39,610 nucleotides of DNA from Nostocales cyanobacterium Centralia_MAG_434 (GTDB taxonomy: Bacteria > Cyanobacteriota > Cyanobacteriia > Cyanobacteriales > Nostocaceae). Every line of letters starts with the position of its first letter. Position 1 is the stretch's first letter. Made by a program: the position numbers and the translations under genes. The notes under the pieces are model-generated. The model did no database searches. It had not been told where the DNA came from and was given only the letters and a program-made list of their open reading frames with translations. The stretch spans positions 1-39,610 of the forward strand of contig JAJPJF010000171.1 in the NCBI GenBank assembly GCA_021324415.1, in the 5' to 3' direction. Below, piece by piece: positions 15,968 through 26,109 of the stretch.

Positions 15968-16057
15968 CGCCAGTTGCTACAACGGGGGGAACCCCAACGG
16001 ACAGTTCGCTCAAGTCGGGAGACCTGCCCACGCGACTGTCCTCCGCAACGCACTGGC
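15968..16057 (-). repeat. 90-bp dispersed repeat, copy A
   Basis: On the minus strand it runs from GCCAGTGCGTTGCGGAGGAC to CCCGTTGTAGCAACTGGCG. It is the same as copy B at 26506-26595 except for one base (A for G in the GGGC(A/G)GGTC part), in opposite orientation. Its ends carry GCCAGT in inverted orientation, and TAGGAGT-type heptads flank it. It lies between GntR and the end of the alpha/beta hydrolase gene. Confidence 0.9.
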
Positions 16058-16062
16058 TCCTC

Positions 16063-16959
16063 CTAACTCCCAACAAACTCTCGCACCTTCGTGAGGTAAG
16101 TTGTAGCGTCCTCTAACATTGGAAAATGGGCAGTATGGGGAATCTGGAAAAACTCAACTTTGTCACTTAGTGCTGCTGCCTGACGGCCCATTTGGGCTGG
16201 TATGATCTTGTCATACTCTCCTGCTATCAGAAGAGTTGGCACTTTCAGTTGGGCAAACTCCTGTGGCATGACCTCAGAGGCTGTCTTACTAACAGAAGTG
16301 AAAATTGTACCCAAAGCAGCATCGTAATCTGCCAAGAGAAAATCCTCCAGAAAAGCTTGACGAGCCAGTGGTGGTATAGGGCGATGTAAAAATCTGGCTA
16401 TAAACATTCGGTCTACAAATGGTATCTTTCCTAGCCACTTAGGTCGAAATTTGACAACATAACCACCAAATTTGTGAAAGGCTGCAAATGCTTTTTCGTC
16501 GTATGCGAAAATACCACTACAGGTCAAAATCGCTCGTTCTACACGATGAGGATAACGGTTGAGAAATAAAGTGGCAATAGATGCTCCCATGGAATGAGAA
16601 TTTAGATAAATACGTTCCAAGCGCAACTCATTGAGCAGCACTGCCAAGTCTTCTGCATATTCCTCTAATTCGTAGGTCAGTTTTCTGATTGCCTGAGATT
16701 CTTCTTGTAGCGATCGCGATTCAACAAAAGATTCACTTGCTTGTGCTACTGTTGGTTTTCCACGAGAGCGCCCAAACCCACGCAAATCGTAAAGCAGACA
16801 ATCAAATGAATCTGATAAAACATCAGCAGTGCTTTGCCAGTAGCGAGCGGAACCAGCCCATCCATGGACAAAAACCATCACTGGCTTAACCTTGGCAGTA
16901 GATGGTTTTGTGATCCACTCGTAATAATGCTCAACGTCACGAACGTTAATGTAGGGCAT
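16063..16959 (-). CDS. Alpha/beta hydrolase
   Basis: A 298-residue alpha/beta hydrolase. The oxyanion HGW motif is VFVHGWAGS (near 31), the nucleophile elbow is NSHSMGAS with Ser123, the acid is Asp250 in AGEYDKIIP, and the base is His278 in PHTAHFPML. There is no signal peptide, so it should act in the cytoplasm. The substrate cannot be named. It follows clpX by 95 bp on the same strand, with heptad repeats between them, so co-transcription is possible but not sure. The stop codon lies in the TAGGAG-type sequence that borders the 90-bp repeat, which suggests the repeat landed at or just past the gene's end. Confidence 0.88.
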   Translation of the reverse strand: MPYINVRDVEHYYEWITKPSTAKVKPVMVFVHGWAGSARYWQSTADVLSDSFDCLLYDLRGFGRSRGKPTVAQASESFVESRSLQEESQAIRKLTYELEEYAEDLAVLLNELRLERIYLNSHSMGASIATLFLNRYPHRVERAILTCSGIFAYDEKAFAAFHKFGGYVVKFRPKWLGKIPFVDRMFIARFLHRPIPPLARQAFLEDFLLADYDAALGTIFTSVSKTASEVMPQEFAQLKVPTLLIAGEYDKIIPAQMGRQAAALSDKVEFFQIPHTAHFPMLEDATTYLTKVREFVGS

Positions 16960-16965
16960 TTGGGA

Positions 16966-17010
16966 GTGAGGAGTGAGGAGTTAAGAGGTAGGAGTTAGGA
17001 GATAGGAGTT
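16966..17010 (-). repeat. Heptad short tandem repeats (STRR)
   Basis: A run of imperfect GGAGTGA / GGAGTTA units (gtgaggagtgaggagttaag...ttaggagataggagt) lies between clpX and the alpha/beta hydrolase. Such seven-base tandem repeats are typical of filamentous cyanobacterial intergenic DNA. Similar short runs occur near 26595-26620 and 30101-30130. Confidence 0.75.
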
Positions 17011-17054
17011 CTTTATATTTATTCCTCATTATTCACGTCTAACTCCTAACTTTT

Positions 17055-18398
17055 CTAGGCCGATTCTGGCTTAGGTAGTGATGAGGGATGGATGATGAGT
17101 TCAGCAGTTGATCGCTTCTCTACCATTTCCCTTGTTACTGTGCAGCGACTCACATCTTTACGTGAGGGTAATTCATACATCACATCTAGCATGAGTTCTT
17201 CTACGATACCCCGCAAGGCTCGAGCACCAGTTTTACGGCGATAGGCTTCTTGAGCAATCGCCCGTAAGGCTTCTGGTTTAAACTCTAGCTGGACATTATC
17301 CATCTTCAGGAGCTTTTGATATTGCTTGACCAAGGCACTGCGTGGTTGAGTCAAAATCGCCATCAGCGCTTCCTCATCTAGTGGATCTACCACTGCTACC
17401 ATTGGCACCCGTCCAATAAATTCGGGAATCATGCCAAATTTCACTAGGTCATCTGGTTCTAGATGGCGAAGAGTGTCTGCTGTGCGCTGATCTTTTGTCT
17501 GACCCTCCCCAGGTTGCACAAAACCTATTGACTTTTTGCCTGTTCTCTGCTCTACGACTTTCTCTAAGCCAACAAAGGCACCGCCGCAGATGAATAGGAT
17601 GTTGCTGGTGTCTATTTGGATACAATCTTGATAGGGGTGCTTGCGTCCACCTTGAGGTGGTACGTTAGCAATTGTCCCTTCCAACATTTTTAATAAAGCT
17701 TGCTGTACGCCTTCGCCAGAAACATCTCGCGTTATTGAGGGGTTCTCACTCTTGCGAGCAATCTTATCTATTTCGTCTATGTAGATGATGCCTCGTTGTG
17801 CTTCTTCTACATCCAAGTCTGCTACCTGTAACAGCCGCAACAAGATATTTTCCACATCTTCTCCGACATACCCTGCTTCGGTTAGTGTCGTAGCGTCTGC
17901 TACGGCAAAGGGTACATCTAGGATTTTTGCCAGAGTTTGTGCTAAGAGAGTTTTGCCGCAGCCTGTCGGACCAATGAGCAGAATGTTTGACTTTTGCAAT
18001 TCGACCGCATCATCGCCTGAGCCTTTCCCATTAGCTTTAGACTGAACCAGTGCTAGCCGCTTATAGTGGTTGTACACTGCGACTGAAAGCACCTTTTTGG
18101 CTTCATCTTGACCAATGACATGCTCATCCAAATACTTTTTAATCTCTCGCGGCTTCGGTATTTGATTTAACGAGAGATTTGCGGAGCGGGCACGACGCTT
18201 TTGGGGTGGCTCTGACTTGGGTGCAGGCTGCGACTGGGCAGCCCCATTCGTATCGAGTAACTCCTCATCTAGTATTTCATTACACAAGTCAACGCATTCA
18301 TCGCAGATGTAGACTCCCGGTCCAGCGATTAGCTTACGCACCTGCTCTTGAGACTTGCCACAAAACGAACATTTTAAATGGGAGTCGTACTTAGACAT
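17055..18398 (-). CDS. clpX: ATP-dependent Clp protease ATP-binding subunit ClpX
   Basis: ClpX is the AAA+ unfoldase that feeds substrates to the Clp protease core. All expected parts are present in 447 residues: the N-terminal zinc-binding domain with Cys10, Cys13, Cys32 and Cys35; Walker A GPTGCGKT (143-150); pore loop GYVGEDVE; Walker [10 protein letters not shown]; sensor and Arg-finger regions, ending with the [16 protein letters not shown]-domain. ATG at 18398 has GAGG upstream, and the gene starts only 9 bp after the ClpP-family gene, so the two form an operon. The proteolytic-core-like neighbour has lost catalytic residues (see next entry), which makes the partner of this ClpX an open question. 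Confidence 0.97.
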   Translation of the reverse strand: MSKYDSHLKCSFCGKSQEQVRKLIAGPGVYICDECVDLCNEILDEELLDTNGAAQSQPAPKSEPPQKRRARSANLSLNQIPKPREIKKYLDEHVIGQDEAKKVLSVAVYNHYKRLALVQSKANGKGSGDDAVELQKSNILLIGPTGCGKTLLAQTLAKILDVPFAVADATTLTEAGYVGEDVENILLRLLQVADLDVEEAQRGIIYIDEIDKIARKSENPSITRDVSGEGVQQALLKMLEGTIANVPPQGGRKHPYQDCIQIDTSNILFICGGAFVGLEKVVEQRTGKKSIGFVQPGEGQTKDQRTADTLRHLEPDDLVKFGMIPEFIGRVPMVAVVDPLDEEALMAILTQPRSALVKQYQKLLKMDNVQLEFKPEALRAIAQEAYRRKTGARALRGIVEELMLDVMYELPSRKDVSRCTVTREMVEKRSTAELIIHPSSLPKPESA

Positions 18399-18407
18399 AC
18401 CAGCCTC

Positions 18408-19115
18408 TTATTTCAGAATGGTGACGTTTTCCCCTGCTGCGGGAAGATTTTGCCTTAAAATGACCTGATCAATCAAGCCATAATTTTTTGCTTCGTCCGC
18501 CGACATATAAAAGTTACGTTCAGAATCGGCTTCAATTCTTTCTAAAGGTTGACCAGTGTGCTGAGCCAGTAACTGATTCAGCATTGACTTATGATAAAGA
18601 ATCTCTTTTGCACGAATCTCAATGTCAGCAGCTTGACCCTGAGCGCCTCCTAAGGGTTGGTGGATAAGCAATCGAGAGTCGGGTAGAGACATGCGTTTAC
18701 CTTTAGCTCCTGCTGCTAGCAAAAGTACCCCCATGCCTGCGGCAGCGCCAAAACATATAGTAACCACATCGGGGCGAATTTGTAGCATCGTATCATAAAT
18801 TGCCATGGCTGGGGTGACAAAGCCGCCAGGAGGAATGCCAGGAGAGTTAATGTAAAGCTGAATGTCTTTTTCTGAATCTTCAGCGTCTAGAAACAACAGC
18901 TGAGCAACTATTGAATTTGCTATAGCATCATCTATTGGCGTTCCTAAAAATATGATCCGTTCTCGCAGCAAGCGGGAGTAGATGTCGAATGCCCGTTCTC
19001 CCATGCCAGATTGCTCTACCACCATCGGGACGATGTTGCTAGGACTACTAAGGGAGTTTATGTTCGCGTAACTCAAACTATTAATTTGGTGATTTCCCGA
19101 CTGTGATACAAGCAT
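18408..19115 (-). CDS. clpP: ClpP-family subunit without catalytic Ser and Asp (ClpR-like)
   Basis: A 235-residue protein of the ClpP fold, in the usual clpP place before clpX. The fold is well kept: [37 protein letters not shown] and [12 protein letters not shown]. The active site is not. Where ClpP has the nucleophile in the ASM motif, this protein reads [10 protein letters not shown] (Gly127 for Ser). His152 is kept (IHQPLG). Where ClpP has Asp in ERDRF, this reads SERNFYM (Asn201). The Gly-rich loop is also changed, [10 protein letters not shown] where SPGGSV is usual, adding about three residues. It therefore should be a structural, proteolytically inactive subunit like cyanobacterial and plastid ClpR. 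The N-terminus is some 30 residues long before MVVEQSG (Met31), another possible start. Confidence 0.9.
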   Translation of the reverse strand: MLVSQSGNHQINSLSYANINSLSSPSNIVPMVVEQSGMGERAFDIYSRLLRERIIFLGTPIDDAIANSIVAQLLFLDAEDSEKDIQLYINSPGIPPGGFVTPAMAIYDTMLQIRPDVVTICFGAAAGMGVLLLAAGAKGKRMSLPDSRLLIHQPLGGAQGQAADIEIRAKEILYHKSMLNQLLAQHTGQPLERIEADSERNFYMSADEAKNYGLIDQVILRQNLPAAGENVTILK

Positions 19116-19495
19116 AAAAGAACGTTTGACAATCAGTAGGACAGAGGTTTATGCAGCTAACGCTGCCTACACAAACAGACTTAGTTTGAAATCTTAGCCT
19201 CGTGTTATCCATTATGCCTTATTTAACACTGATGCGCTTTCAATACGTGGCATTCTTAAGTTGAAATTCGCCAATTTTGATGACTCCTAAGAGGTAGGGA
19301 GAGGTTTTCCCTGTTGTCAGTTTCTAGCCATGATGACTAGGGTACCTGACAAAATCTTTTCCTTTAAACAGGGCGCTTTAAATATTATGGCTTATTCCAA
19401 AGCTAACAGCTATTATCGCTCAACAGCACGACTGTGTGGTGGGCAAAGCGCACCACACCAATCATCTTTTGGCTAACTAGCTAGACAGCGAACTT
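19116..19495 (-). other. Intergenic region between tig and the clpP-like gene, with a hairpin
   Basis: 380 bases with no gene seen. At 19434-19458, GTGTGGTG and CACCACAC form a perfect 8-bp stem with a 9-base loop just after the tig stop (reading leftwards). There is no T run, so termination is uncertain. The promoter of the clpP-like/clpX pair probably lies in the rest. Confidence 0.5.
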
Positions 19496-20959
19496 TTAAT
19501 GTCCTTCTGTTGAACTTGTCTGTTCTGGAGGCACTTCCTCATTCACCTCAGATGTTTGTGCTTCCGTTTGCTCTAAAGACGTCTCAGTTCCTGCTGTTTC
19601 AGCTTCTTGTTCAGCATCAGTAGTGCTCAAAGAGCCTTCTGGTAAAAGCTCAACTGTCGAGTGTTCCAGAAGCCAAGTGATGACTTTATCAGTCAACATT
19701 TCATTTTCCACTGCTGAGCGCAACCTTTCCTCGTCAAACTCTTGTTCAGCGTACTCTTGCACCAGTTCTTGGAATCTAGCTTCAATTTCTTCTGGTGACA
19801 CCTCTATAGACTCACGCTTAGTGACTTCCTGTAGAGCAAGTGATCGTTTTATGCGCTCAATAGCTTCACCACGAGAACGCTCCCGCAGTTGGGGAATCAC
19901 ATCCTGAGTAAACAACTTCCTGACATCAAGCCCCTGTTGTGAAAGCCGAATGGCTGTTTGTGTCAGCATGGTATCCACTTCTCGCTGAACCATAGTTTCG
20001 GGTAAGTCAATTTCCACGAGCTTGAGTAGTTCAGCTAACAAAGCTTGCTGTTTATTTTCTTTTGTTTTTTCCTCAGCGTCTTTTTGAAAACGCTCTTCTA
20101 GAGAACTGCGTAACTCTGCCAAAGTTTCGTAATCACCAACTTCTTGAGCAAAGTCGTCATTCAACTCAGGCAGTTCTTTTTCTTTGAGTTCATGAAGTGT
20201 CACTGTGAAAACAGCATTCTTTCCTGCCAGATCCTGATTTGTATAAGGATCGGGAAACTTCGCTGTAATTTCCTTGGTTTCTCCGGGATTCATCCCTATT
20301 ATGCCAGTGACAAAACCAGGAATAAATCTATCTTCCTGCAACTCTACTTGAAAATCAGTTGCTTCTCCTCCAGGTACAGGCTTGGGTTCTGCTGTTTGCT
20401 CTTCACCTTCATCTGGTTTCAAAAATCCTTTGAAATCCACCACTGCAATATCACCTATTTGCGCTGGGCGTCCTTCTACGGGAATTAACGTTGCTAGTTG
20501 TTGGCGTTCCTTTTCTAAAACTTCCTCCACTTTTTGTGGGTCATACTTAATTTCCTCAGCGACAATCTTTAAATCGGTGTACTGACCAAGTTTAATTTCT
20601 GGTTCCACATCGACGGCGGCTGAAAAAATCAGAGGTTTTCCTGGTTCATAATTATTAATCAGTTCCTCAAAGGAGGAACGCAATTGTGGCTGTCCCAGAA
20701 CTTGAATCTCTTCCTGCTTGAGTGCTTGCTCAATACCATCTTGAATGATTTCTTCAAGCGCTGCTGCTTTGATTCGGGTTACCCCAAGGCGCTGGAGCAA
20801 GATTTGCCGAGGCACCTTGCCTTTGCGAAACCCAGGAATATTTGCAGTGCTGGTAAAATTCTTAATGACCTGTTCGTAAGTTTGCTTGGTCATTTCTGGT
20901 GTAATCTCTATTTCCAGACCGATTTGACTGGCGGGAAGTTTCTCCTGGGTGACTTTCAT
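19496..20959 (-). CDS. tig: Trigger factor (ribosome-bound chaperone, peptidyl-prolyl isomerase)
   Basis: Trigger factor binds the ribosome exit tunnel and protects nascent chains. The 487-residue protein has the N-terminal ribosome-binding domain with the signature GFRKGKVP (about 43-50), a central FKBP-type PPIase domain (GDIAVVDFKGFL...GFVTGIIGMNPGE, about 165-255), and a helical C-terminal domain. The C-terminal tail is acidic and rich in Glu, Thr and Ser, making it longer than the E. coli protein (432), as is common in cyanobacteria. It lies upstream of the clpP-like and clpX genes on the same strand, a common arrangement in bacteria. Start ATG at 20959 has an AGAAGAAG-type sequence upstream. 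Confidence 0.96.
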   Translation of the reverse strand: MKVTQEKLPASQIGLEIEITPEMTKQTYEQVIKNFTSTANIPGFRKGKVPRQILLQRLGVTRIKAAALEEIIQDGIEQALKQEEIQVLGQPQLRSSFEELINNYEPGKPLIFSAAVDVEPEIKLGQYTDLKIVAEEIKYDPQKVEEVLEKERQQLATLIPVEGRPAQIGDIAVVDFKGFLKPDEGEEQTAEPKPVPGGEATDFQVELQEDRFIPGFVTGIIGMNPGETKEITAKFPDPYTNQDLAGKNAVFTVTLHELKEKELPELNDDFAQEVGDYETLAELRSSLEERFQKDAEEKTKENKQQALLAELLKLVEIDLPETMVQREVDTMLTQTAIRLSQQGLDVRKLFTQDVIPQLRERSRGEAIERIKRSLALQEVTKRESIEVSPEEIEARFQELVQEYAEQEFDEERLRSAVENEMLTDKVITWLLEHSTVELLPEGSLSTTDAEQEAETAGTETSLEQTEAQTSEVNEEVPPEQTSSTEGH

Positions 20960-21606
20960 GCTTCTTCTCTTGTTCTCGGAAATTTATTTTTACACTTAAA
21001 ATTAGCTGATGATGAGATTTGTTGATGTGTGGCGAGTTAGGGAAATAAGAGAATCAGTTTACTATTGATGACTCGTCCTCATCCTTACTCCCCTCAATCC
21101 TTCTTTATCAGAGGGTTAACACCGTGATATTCTGATTTTTATCCAAATGATTCGTACTCCAAACAAAGTTGTACAATTATAGTTACCTTATAGGACTGAG
21201 TGTAGCTATGGCTTCGCCTCTGTCTTGAGGGTGAGATTTATCGTCTCGCTGGTTTCAAACCATCTGAATCATAGTACATCAATTGTCCAGACAAGGCACC
21301 TGGTTTGCCGGATAGAACCGTGGGCTTAAGTGCAGATATATTTTTTTATCTATATTTTTAGTTTGCAATTAAGCCCATCTAGTTGTATAATATCCAAATT
21401 TGCGGAGAATTAAACAATTAATTGTTGTAAACTGCAACATTTGAAGAGATGCATTAACAAAATAAATGTATTAAATTAGGAAATATAGTCATCTACCAGA
21501 AATAATATTAACTATTCAAATAAGATTGTCCAAGCGTGTGGCATGGAAGTAGAGGTAGGATGTAAATTTTTATAAAAAAACAAATTATTTTAAGGAGGAA
21601 GCCAGT
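20960..21606 (+). other. Divergent intergenic region between tig and asd
   Basis: About 650 bases that must hold the promoters of tig (leftwards) and asd (rightwards). The asd side is very AT-rich. I see no open frame, tRNA or known riboswitch. A strong ribosome binding site AAGGAGG (21592-21598) precedes the TTG start of asd. Confidence 0.55.
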
Positions 21607-22647
21607 TTGTCTAAATCCTATCGTGTAGCAATCTTGGGAGCGACTGGAGCAGTTGGCAAAGAGTTATTGGAATTACTGGAGCGTCGGAATTTTCCCGTAG
21701 CTGATTTAAAGTTGTTAGCCTCGGAGCGGAGTGTGGGGAAAAGACTACCATTTCGCGGGGAAAATTTACCAGTAGAGCCAGTGAGCGATCGCGCCTTTGA
21801 ACATGTGGACTTAGTGCTGGCTAGTGCAGGCGGCTCGACATCAAAAGCTTGGGCACCGAAAGCTGTTTTGGCTGGTGCAGTAGTGATTGATAACTCTAGT
21901 GCCTTTCGGATGAATCCGGAAGTCCCCTTGGTAGTACCAGAGGTCAACCCCGAAACAGCGTCTCAACACAAAGGTATTATTGCCGTCCCCAATTGCACGA
22001 CAATTTTAATGACGGTGGTAGTGTGGCCATTGCATCAAATTAGGCCAGTACAACGTATTGTGGCTGCGACCTATCAATCTGCTAGTGGCGCTGGTGCAAA
22101 AGCAATGGAAGAAGTTAAAACCCAAGCTAGCGCTATTTTAGCTGGCAAGCAACCTGTTAGTGAAGTCTTTCCTTACCCGTTGGCGTTTAATTTATTCCCA
22201 CATAACGCACCAATCAATGATTTGGGATATTGTGAGGAAGAAATGAAAATGGTCAACGAAACTCGGAAAATTTTTGGGAATCAACAAATAAGAATTACTG
22301 CAACTTGTGTACGGGTTCCCGTACTGCGGGCTCACTCAGAAGCAATTAATCTGGAATTTGAAACACCTTTACATCCAGACGAGGCTAGAGAAATTTTAAG
22401 TCAAGCTCCTGGAGTAAAGTTGGTGGAAGATTGGAAGGCAAATCATTTCCCAATGCCAATTGAAGCTACTGGAAAAGACGAAGTTTTAGTCGGAAGAATT
22501 CGTCAAGATATTTCTCATCCGTGCAGCTTGGATTTGTGGCTGTGTGGTGACCAAATCCGTAAAGGCGCAGCATTAAATGCCATACAAATAGCTGAGTTAT
22601 TGGTTGAAAAAAATCTCTTCAAAGAGTCATTAATAAAAAGTCATTAA
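21607..22647 (+). CDS. asd: Aspartate-semialdehyde dehydrogenase
   Basis: It reduces aspartyl phosphate to aspartate semialdehyde with NADPH, the branch step to lysine/diaminopimelate, threonine and methionine. The 346-residue protein has the nucleotide-binding ILGATGAVGKELL (9-21), the active Cys130 in VPNCTTILM, the GAGAKAMEE segment and the substrate-binding LRAHSEA region. The start is TTG at 21607, eight bases after AAGGAGG; no ATG lies nearby. It is followed by dapA 126 bp downstream and then by rnj, an order often seen in cyanobacteria, so asd and dapA supply and use the same intermediate. Confidence 0.96.
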   Translation: MSKSYRVAILGATGAVGKELLELLERRNFPVADLKLLASERSVGKRLPFRGENLPVEPVSDRAFEHVDLVLASAGGSTSKAWAPKAVLAGAVVIDNSSAFRMNPEVPLVVPEVNPETASQHKGIIAVPNCTTILMTVVVWPLHQIRPVQRIVAATYQSASGAGAKAMEEVKTQASAILAGKQPVSEVFPYPLAFNLFPHNAPINDLGYCEEEMKMVNETRKIFGNQQIRITATCVRVPVLRAHSEAINLEFETPLHPDEAREILSQAPGVKLVEDWKANHFPMPIEATGKDEVLVGRIRQDISHPCSLDLWLCGDQIRKGAALNAIQIAELLVEKNLFKESLIKSH

Positions 22648-22773
22648 TTCATTGTCATTATTTACAAAGGGGAAAAGACTTGCAGGAAATTGGCAGATAG
22701 GTTATGACAATAGAAAACCACCAAGATACAAAAAATTGCATAGGTTAATAGGGTAATTAGGAGTGAAAAGAGG

Positions 22774-23676
22774 GTGGTAGATTTTGGCAGAGTTTTAACC
22801 GCTATGGTTACGCCGTTTAAAAAAGACGGCAGTGTGGACTATGATGTTGCAGCTAAGCTAGCAGCATATTTAGTTAACAACGGTACAGATACATTGGTCG
22901 TTTGTGGCACAACTGGAGAATCCCCTACCTTAACTTGGGAAGAGGAATACCAACTTTTCATTGTGGTTTTGGAAGCTGTGGCTCAGAAAGCCTTGGTGAT
23001 AGCTGGATGTGGTTCAAATTCAACGAAAGAAGCAATCGCAGCGACCCAAAAAGCAGCTAAAATAGGAATACATGGGACTCTACAAGTGGTTCCATACTAC
23101 AATAAGCCACCACAAGCGGGACTTTATCAGCACTTTCAGGCAATAGCTCAAGCCTGTCCGGATCTACCGATGTTGTTATACAACATCCCAGGTCGTACTG
23201 GTCAAAACCTTCAGCCAGAAACAGTGGCCCGGTTATCTGAAATCAAGAACATTGTCGGGATTAAAGAATCGACTGGTAATATCGACCAAGTAAGCGAAAT
23301 TCGCCGTTTAACCCCAAAAGAATTTCAAATTTACTCGGGGGATGATCACATGACCTTGCCTTTGTTATCAATTGGGGCAAAAGGTGTCGTCAGTGTCGCC
23401 TCTCATCTTGTGGGAGTCCAACTTCAGCGGATGATCCAAGCGTTTGATTCAGGTCAGTTTCAAGTTGCTACAGAGATTCATCTTAAACTCTTCCCTTTGT
23501 TTAAAGCATTATTTGCAACTACAAGCCCTATTTTGATTAAAAAAGCACTGGAACTTCTGGGTTGGGAAGTAGGTTCCACAAGACTACCACTGAGCGAAGT
23601 CGGTTCAGAAGAGGTCGTTCAAAAGTTAGAAATGGTTTTGAAAGAACTAAATTTAACGAAAGCAAGAACTTTTTAA
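22774..23676 (+). CDS. dapA: 4-hydroxy-tetrahydrodipicolinate synthase
   Basis: It condenses pyruvate with aspartate semialdehyde, the first dedicated step to diaminopimelate and lysine. The 300-residue protein has the family signatures GTTGESPTL (45-53), YYNKPPQAG (108-116), YNIPGRTG with Tyr136, and the Schiff-base Lys164 in VGIKESTGN. The start is GTG at 22774, in the frame that gives [14 protein letters not shown]; the purine-rich GAAAAGAGG runs right up to it, so translation initiation may be weak or coupled to asd. Confidence 0.95.
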   Translation: MVDFGRVLTAMVTPFKKDGSVDYDVAAKLAAYLVNNGTDTLVVCGTTGESPTLTWEEEYQLFIVVLEAVAQKALVIAGCGSNSTKEAIAATQKAAKIGIHGTLQVVPYYNKPPQAGLYQHFQAIAQACPDLPMLLYNIPGRTGQNLQPETVARLSEIKNIVGIKESTGNIDQVSEIRRLTPKEFQIYSGDDHMTLPLLSIGAKGVVSVASHLVGVQLQRMIQAFDSGQFQVATEIHLKLFPLFKALFATTSPILIKKALELLGWEVGSTRLPLSEVGSEEVVQKLEMVLKELNLTKARTF

Positions 23677-23963
23677 GAGATTATATGCTACGTAGCTGAA
23701 AATACAAATACATATTATAGTTCGTAGGCAATTTTACAGTGTTACAGAAAAAACACCTGTGCTACGCTGAAAAATTTATTTATAGTTATGAACTTTGAAA
23801 GACTAAATTCTATTTGTCCATTGGGTTAAAAGTCTGGTTGAATCTGATTCAAAAAGATCGTTGCTTTCAAACTGAAACTTTATAACTAGTTTGCGTTGTT
23901 TTTTATAAAAGAGCGCTATCTTTCTACTTCTTTTTAAACTACAAAGAACAATCTAAGGAGAAA

Positions 23964-25736
23964 ATGACTAAAAACGAGATCGAACCCGCCCTAAAAATTA
24001 TTCCGTTGGGCGGTTTGCATGAAATTGGTAAAAATACCTGTATCTTCGAGTATGAAGATGAAATTGTGTTGTTGGATGCAGGATTAGCTTTTCCAACAGA
24101 CGGAATGCACGGAGTTAATATTGTCTTGCCAGATATGACTTACGTGCGGGAAAATCGCCACAAAATAAAAGGTATGATTGTTACCCACGGTCATGAAGAC
24201 CATATTGGTGGGATAGCTTTTCATTTGAAGCAATTGGAAATTCCAGTTATTTACGGTCCAAGACTTGCTATGGCAATGTTGGAAGGTAAACTGGAAGAAG
24301 CAGGAGTTCGCGATCGCACTGAATTAAGATCTGTCCTTCCTCGGGATGTGGTAAGGATTGGTAAACATTTTTTCGTAGAGTATATTCGCAATACTCATTC
24401 AATTGCTGATAGCTTTACCGTAGCGATACATACTCCGATTGGAGTGGTGATTCATACAGGAGATTTTAAATTTGACCATACACCAGTTGATGGTGAGCGC
24501 TTCGACTTGCAGCGGTTAGCCGAACATGGCGAAAAAGGCATACTCTGCCTACTTTCTGACTCAACAAACTCAGAAGTACCGGGATTCACACCTTCAGAAC
24601 GTTCGGTATATCCAAATCTAGAACGAGTTTTTCTGCAAGCTCCAGGGCGATTGTTTGTGACAACTTTTGCTTCTAGTGTGCATCGCATCAACATGATTTT
24701 GCAGTTAGCGCAAAAGTACAACCGCGTAGTTACCGTGGTAGGGCGTTCTATGCTGAATCTGATAGCTCATGCCCGCAATCTTGGATATATTAAGTGTGAT
24801 GATAATCTGCTTCAGCCTTTGCACGTTGTTCGTAATTTGCCTGATGAGAACGTGCTGATTTTAACGACTGGCTCCCAAGGAGAACCAATGTCAGCAATGA
24901 CGCGGATCGCCAACAGAGAGCATCCTCACATAAAAATTAGGGAAGGAGACACAGTCGTATTTTCAGCTAACCCGATTCCTGGAAATACTATTGCTGTGGT
25001 TAACACTATCGACAAGCTGATGATGCAAGGGGCAAATGTCATTTATGGTCGGGAAAAAGGGATTCACGTCTCAGGACATGGATGTCAAGAAGACCAAAAA
25101 CTGATGATTGCCTTGACACGACCCAAATTCTTCTTGCCAGTTCACGGGGAACATCGGATGCTTGTGAAGCATGCCCAGACAGCTCAAAGTATGGGTATTC
25201 CCCCTGAAAATATGGTGATTATTCAGAATGGGAATGTGGTGGAATTAACTGCTGACTCAATCCGAGTGGCTGGTAAAGTACCAGCAGGTCTTGAACTAGT
25301 AGATACTTCAAGTTCTGGCATGGTCAGTGCTAAGGTGCTACAAGAAAGACGACGCATGGCAGAAGAAGGTATTGTCACGATCGCCACTGCTATTGATTGG
25401 AATGGCAAACTCATGGCGAAGCCAGAAATTCATTTGCAAGGTGTTGTCACCAGCATTGAGCGATCGCTGTTGCAGAAATGGGTACAACAGCGGATTGAAG
25501 AAATTCTCAGCCAGCGTTGGTCAGAGTTTGCTCAATCTCTCGAGGGTGGACAGGGAGATACAATAGACTGGTCCGGCTTACAAGAGCATTTAGAGCGAGA
25601 TCTGATGCGCTCTCTAAAACGGGAACTACAATGTCAAGCCAGTGTGACTTTATTGATGCAAATTCCTGATGAGCCAGTGAAAGTCTCTGATGGTAGAAGG
25701 CGTCGTACCCGTACTGCTGCTCAAGTCGCATCTTAA
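23964..25736 (+). CDS. rnj: Ribonuclease J
   Basis: A 590-residue metallo-beta-lactamase-fold ribonuclease (beta-CASP family), acting as a 5' exonuclease and endonuclease in mRNA decay and RNA maturation. The zinc motif HGHEDH is at residues 75-80 and further metal ligands are in NTHSIADS and HTGDFKFD. The beta-CASP part has STNSEVPGFTPSE, TTFASSVHR and GSQGEP, and HVSGHGCQED precedes PVHGEHRML. The C-terminal dimerisation domain and a basic tail (GRRRRTRTAAQ) follow. ATG at 23964 has AAGGAG upstream. A strong terminator follows at 25777. Confidence 0.95.
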   Translation: MTKNEIEPALKIIPLGGLHEIGKNTCIFEYEDEIVLLDAGLAFPTDGMHGVNIVLPDMTYVRENRHKIKGMIVTHGHEDHIGGIAFHLKQLEIPVIYGPRLAMAMLEGKLEEAGVRDRTELRSVLPRDVVRIGKHFFVEYIRNTHSIADSFTVAIHTPIGVVIHTGDFKFDHTPVDGERFDLQRLAEHGEKGILCLLSDSTNSEVPGFTPSERSVYPNLERVFLQAPGRLFVTTFASSVHRINMILQLAQKYNRVVTVVGRSMLNLIAHARNLGYIKCDDNLLQPLHVVRNLPDENVLILTTGSQGEPMSAMTRIANREHPHIKIREGDTVVFSANPIPGNTIAVVNTIDKLMMQGANVIYGREKGIHVSGHGCQEDQKLMIALTRPKFFLPVHGEHRMLVKHAQTAQSMGIPPENMVIIQNGNVVELTADSIRVAGKVPAGLELVDTSSSGMVSAKVLQERRRMAEEGIVTIATAIDWNGKLMAKPEIHLQGVVTSIERSLLQKWVQQRIEEILSQRWSEFAQSLEGGQGDTIDWSGLQEHLERDLMRSLKRELQCQASVTLLMQIPDEPVKVSDGRRRRTRTAAQVAS

Positions 25737-25776
25737 ACTTTGTACTAGATTTGTACTAGAATAGTCCTAAAACATT

Positions 25777-25811
25777 GGATGTAACGAATAGCTGATTCGT
25801 TGCATCCTTTT
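25777..25811 (+). terminator. Rho-independent terminator of rnj
   Basis: GGATGTAACGAAT (25777-25789) pairs with ATTCGTTGCATCC (25795-25807), 13 pairs with one wobble, loop AGCTG, followed by TTTT. Just before it there is a small tandem duplication of TTTGTACTAGA. Confidence 0.8.
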
Positions 25812-26109
25812 AGGTGTAGGTATTTATTTTGTTACAATTCTTAACAAAGAAATGTATAGAAATCTGCCATTAGGTAGGTGTCTTAATTGAAAATTTATAA
25901 AATTCAAGATATAAACAAGATGTTACAATCACATTTTCCATTCCGGGAAAATGAGGCTTAACTTGACGTAATATAAAACAGGTTGTGATCCAACTGGCTA
26001 CGTAAACAACACAAGCCATTTAATGTAATTCTTCCGGTAAAGCCCGTTGTTAGGTTGTATACCTTCTTCGGACCAGGTGAAGACCCTCACTAAAATAGAG
26101 GAGCAAACC

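Noticed and set aside
20960-21606. Lysine riboswitch before asd
   Set aside because: No L-box core motifs or suitable helices could be seen in the AT-rich leader.
22703-22747. 14-codon ATG frame before dapA as a leader peptide
   Set aside because: No regulatory codon run (no Lys/Thr stretch) and no attenuator hairpin after it.
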